Shown here one piece after another: positions 60,861 through 64,000 of a stretch of 64,000 nucleotides of DNA. Both the position numbers and the translations under genes were made by a program. How positions within the stretch are numbered: position 1 is the first letter of the stretch; each line of letters starts with the position of its first letter. The notes under the pieces were generated by a model. The model did not search any database. It saw only the letters and a list, made by a program, of their open reading frames with translations, and was not told the DNA's origin. Source of the DNA: Brevipalpus yothersi (taxonomy: Eukaryota > Arthropoda > Arachnida > Trombidiformes > Tenuipalpidae); contig QZCP01000203.1 of assembly GCA_003956705.1 (NCBI GenBank), forward strand, positions 1 through 64,000. The letters are read 5' to 3'.

Positions 60861-61981
60861 AACCTTAATAACTAATACACCATTATTAAATAATTAAATT
60901 AATTGAAAATATATGAAAAAAACAATCATATGAAGCTTCGTTTTTTGGTGGAGATGTAGTTGAAAGTGTCTCGGTTGTCAAGCTGCTGGCTGAAGTCTTA
61001 CACACAGCAGCATAAGCCAAAAAGCCTTTCTTTTTCATTTCTCTTCATCAAGCTGCGATCGCAGCGATCCTGGTGTTGCTTGAGGCAAGGAAAACATTTT
61101 TAAGAAAATATTTTCTTTTCTTTTCCTCTTTTCCATAGCTTATTTTAAGATACGTACAACTTTTGGAGAGGAAAGATTTTTCTCTCTCATTCTCACTGAG
61201 AAATTAAAAAAATGTCAAGATTGCACCCTAATCTATGGTCAAGTAATTAGGAGAAAGTTTAGAATATATCGGAAAATATGGTTGGACACTAGTTTGATGG
61301 TGTTTTGATAAGAGTATCGCTTCTCAATCGTGAGGCTCATCTGATTCACGAAGATAATCATTTTTTTGCGGATGTTTTTCTATTGCTGAGCTTTGTTTCA
61401 CTGGCTATTGGGTTGAACCGGTAACATGATTAAACAAATACACCGAAAGAATGAAAATTGGAAAGAAAACATTTTGTACATAAGAGGATAAAAAATTTTC
61501 ACATGTGAAATAAGAGACCTAGTTTTCGGTAAATGTTTTTCACAAGAATGTGTGAAAAAAATGGAGTTTACTTGACCAACTTCTACGGGAAAATAAGTTT
61601 AACTAATCATGATGAAAGTTGAAGAGATCATCTCTTATCACTCGATTAAAATCATACTCATGCTGAAGATAATGATTCTTTCCAATCATTGTATCACTTT
61701 CCAATCATGATAAATATAAATATATTTCACATGAATTGAACAAATCAGATCATGTTGAGTATGTGATCGCAGTTCGAGTTCTTGAGGCAAACTGATTTAC
61801 TTTCTCTTTGCGCAGAGACACACAATTTAAACACGTTTCTTGTTTGTTTGTGTCCGGTCTTTCGGATGATGATCAAGTGTATCTGATTAATATTGTGGAA
61901 AATTAATTTAATGAAAACGTAATTAGTTTGATTAGGTTTTTAATTAGTACATGTGTATGGTTGTGATCAACCTGGTCCACC
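60861..61981. other. Divergent intergenic region between KANSL3 and DCAF13
   Basis: About 1.1 kb separating the two divergent starts. A CpG-rich patch around 61050-61085 includes the palindrome listed next. No ORF is supported. Confidence 0.6.
61052..61065. promoter_or_regulatory. 14-bp perfect palindrome in the KANSL3/DCAF13 promoter interval
   Basis: GCTGCGATCGCAGC is self-complementary and sits about 190 bp upstream of the KANSL3 leader exon. Its location in a divergent housekeeping promoter suggests a protein-binding site; no factor is assigned. Confidence 0.35.
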
Positions 61982-63546
61982 ATGAAAGTGAAAGTTATAT
62001 CAAGAAAGGCCCAAGATTATATAAGAGAAACTAAACATGATATTCACAAAGGTAACTATTATTTTGAATGGTTTGATTTAATTGATTAACGAAGTTCAAA
62101 TTTGAATCTTCCTAATGAGTAACCAATTGTCGTCGAGAGTTCTGGGTTGTTAACTTTCCTATTCTTCTATTCTAGTGCCGAGAAACATTGATCCCAAACT
62201 ACATCCTCTCCGAATTCCTCGAGAATATCAGCGAGCTCTCAATGCTGTTAAGATGGAGAAAATTTTCGCCAAACCATTCCTCTTCTCTTTACATGGTCAT
62301 GTTGATCCTGTAGAATGTCTTATGAAACATCCCAAATCTTTGAGTACATTGGTATCCGGGGCTTTCGATGGAACAATCAAAATATGGGATCTTATGCATC
62401 GAAAGTGTCATAAAACTATTCAAGCTCATGAAGGGGCAATTCGAGATATGTGTTCTCCTAATCATGGAAGATATTTCTACTCTGTTGGTGATAATACCGT
62501 TATTAAGCAGTGGAAAATGATTCCAAAAGCTTGCAGTGTGAAAGAGCTCGAGGAAGACGATGACGATGATGAAGATTCCAGTGATAAACCGCTTACATCA
62601 ATTGTAGCCAAGACAAATATAATAGGAATTGATCATCATATAAAGAAACCTCTCTTCGTAACTTGTGGAGAATCAGTTGATCTTTGGGATGAATCGAGGC
62701 CTTCTTCACTCAAAACATATAAACCTTCAATCGATAGTACTTATAAAATCAAATTCAATCCGATCGAATCGGAGCTATTCGCATGTACAGGTAGTGATAG
62801 GAGTATCATTCTTTTCGACTCTCGACAAAACGATCACATCAGAAAAGTGATCTTAGCTATGAGAAGTAACAATTTAGCGTGGAATCCTATGGAAGCTTTC
62901 CATTTTACAGTTGCAAATGAGGATCATAAGTAAGTGCTAAAACATTTCATTTACAGTAAAACAACTTTTCTAATGATTTTTTCTCCCCCAAAGTCTCTAC
63001 ACTTTTGACATGAGACAAATGAATGAGCCCATAAGTGCCCATCTAGATCATGTTGCTGCCGTTATTGACTTGGATTACTCTCCTACTGGAAAAGAATTTG
63101 TTGCTGGTAGCTACGATAAGACATTGCGAATATTTTCTGAAAATCGAATACATAGTAGAGAAATATATCACACCAAGCGTATGCAACGTATGACCAGTGT
63201 TTTGTGGACATTAGATAGCAAATACATAATATGTGGCTCTGATGAAATGGATATCAGAGTTTGGAAAGCTAAAGCATCAGAGAAACTGGGTCCAAAGATG
63301 TTGAGAGAAGAGTTGTCGATGCGATATCAAGAAAAGTTGAAAGAAACATACGGAAATCATCCAGAAATCAAGAGAATTGCCCGACATCGTCATGTTCCTA
63401 AGCATATTTATCATGGAAAGAAAGAGAAGGAATCAATGATAAATGCTATCAAAAGAAAAGAGGCTAATCGTAGAGCTCACAGTAAGCCAGGAACTGTTCC
63501 CAAGCTTTCGGTCAAAGAAAAAGCTGTTGTTAAAGAAATCGAATAA
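61982..63546 (+). CDS. DCAF13: DCAF13 / SOF1 WD40 ribosome-biogenesis protein
   Basis: Exons 61982-62051, 62176-62929 and 62994-63546 join in phase to 458 residues (human 445). The short first exon supplies MKVKVISR. The protein is a seven-bladed WD40 propeller of the U3 snoRNP/SSU processome needed for 18S rRNA processing, and in animals also a CUL4-DDB1 adaptor. Landmarks: LHPLRIPREYQRALNAVKME near the start, blades with SGAFDGTIKIWD, YDKTLRIF and GSDEMDIRVWKAKASEKLG, the NLYTFDMRQM segment formed across intron 2, and the SOF1 C-terminal domain from about 380, with MRYQEKLKE, HRHVPKHIYH and KRKEANRRAHSKPG. An acidic insert (DDDDDEDSSD) interrupts one inter-blade loop. Confidence 0.96.
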
Positions 63547-63919
63547 ACTTTCCCAATTCACATTTTTTACGATTATCCACACAAAAATTCTCAATCTCAA
63601 ATCTGTGTGAGATTTTCACTCTCCACTTTTCTTTCTCCATTTCTATTGTCGAGTTTTTATGACTGATTAGACATGAAAAATTATCCAAATGGTTCTTGAC
63701 ATCGTGCAAAAATGAATCTGAAATTTAGCATGTTTGCTTTTCGTGTTCAATATCCTGCCTTTACAACTGTATGCTGTGGTTATGAGATCATTTTTCATGA
63801 ATTTCAGTCCTTGTGGGCGTTATTTTGTATGACCGCTGAATATTTTAAACATGTTTATTTTCTAACGAACAAGCGAGCTACTTAATTTCTGGCAGGAAAA
63901 AGAGTAAAAATTCAAAAAA
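63547..63919. other. DCAF13 3' flank
   Basis: About 370 bp, AT-rich. No canonical AATAAA was seen close to the stop and no ORF of note. Confidence 0.55.
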
Positions 63920-63983
63920 ATGCTAAAAATTTTGTTCTTTTTATCAAGTTCTCTGTTGATTAGTGAGATTGTCACTCAGAAAA
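63920..63983 (+). CDS. Signal-peptide-encoding first exon of a gene cut by the window end
   Basis: ATG at 63920 opens 21 codons (MLKILFFLSSSLLIS, then EIVTQK) followed by a strong donor GTAAGT at 63984. The N-terminal Lys and hydrophobic core look like a cleavable signal peptide, and the exon ends in phase 1, common for introns just after signal peptides. The rest lies outside the window, so the product is unknown. Confidence 0.45.
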
Positions 63984-64000
63984 GTAAGTCTCAAGACTTG

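Noticed and set aside
1..64000. CRISPR arrays, bacterial operons, prophage or integrase-type islands, tRNA/rRNA genes
   Set aside because: None seen. Tandem repeats are simple microsatellites, and genes are spliced eukaryotic loci; a covariance-model scan for tRNAs was not possible by eye.

Overview
This window looks like nuclear DNA from an AT-rich animal genome, most likely an arthropod and quite possibly a mite or other chelicerate. The evidence is spliced genes with GT-AG introns from about 60 bp to nearly 2 kb, a Spätzle-type Toll-ligand gene (an arthropod hallmark), orthologues of core eukaryotic genes (KDEL receptor, THOC5, KANSL3, DCAF13), and no operons or ribosome-binding sites. The species-level guess is inference; no mitochondrial or rRNA marker is present. 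(GA)n/(CT)n microsatellites are very frequent and lie in both orientations between and inside genes. Three single Ns (4138, 30092, 35981) mark assembly uncertainty, two of them inside microsatellites.

Layout. 1-4998: microsatellite-rich DNA with no firm gene. 5208-11270 (+): three-exon PP2C phosphatase of the PPM1E/F type with a very long disordered tail, behind a TATA-like box. 11271-18192: gene-poor. 18193-27158 (+): eleven-exon SLC5A/SGLT sodium-solute cotransporter. 28827-29656 (-): three-exon gene for an unrecognised small secreted Tyr/Pro/Gln-rich protein with a TATA box. 29949-34007: gene-poor. 34008-35075 (-): single-exon CRAL-TRIO (SEC14-like) lipid-binding protein. 37174-37620: MITE-like transposon with inverted termini and a 5-bp target duplication. 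37916-40255 (+): seven-exon THOC5. 40820-45822 (+): three tandem single-exon ELO fatty-acid elongases. 46817-50703 (-): three-exon Spätzle-like cytokine. 50704-56444: gene-poor. 56445-57501 (+): four-exon KDEL receptor. 58279-60582 (-): KANSL3, with an upstream non-coding exon. 61982-63546 (+): three-exon DCAF13/SOF1. 63920-63983 (+): a probable signal-peptide exon of a gene running off the window.

The genes do not form one pathway. Most are housekeeping loci: mRNA export (THOC5), ER retrieval (KDELR), histone acetylation (KANSL3) and ribosome biogenesis (DCAF13). The lineage-flavoured content is the elongase array, the Spätzle gene, the secreted Tyr/Pro-rich protein and the enlarged phosphatase tail. 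All exon joins were worked out by eye from splice signals, reading phase and family similarity, and every join was checked to keep phase. No transcript evidence was available.
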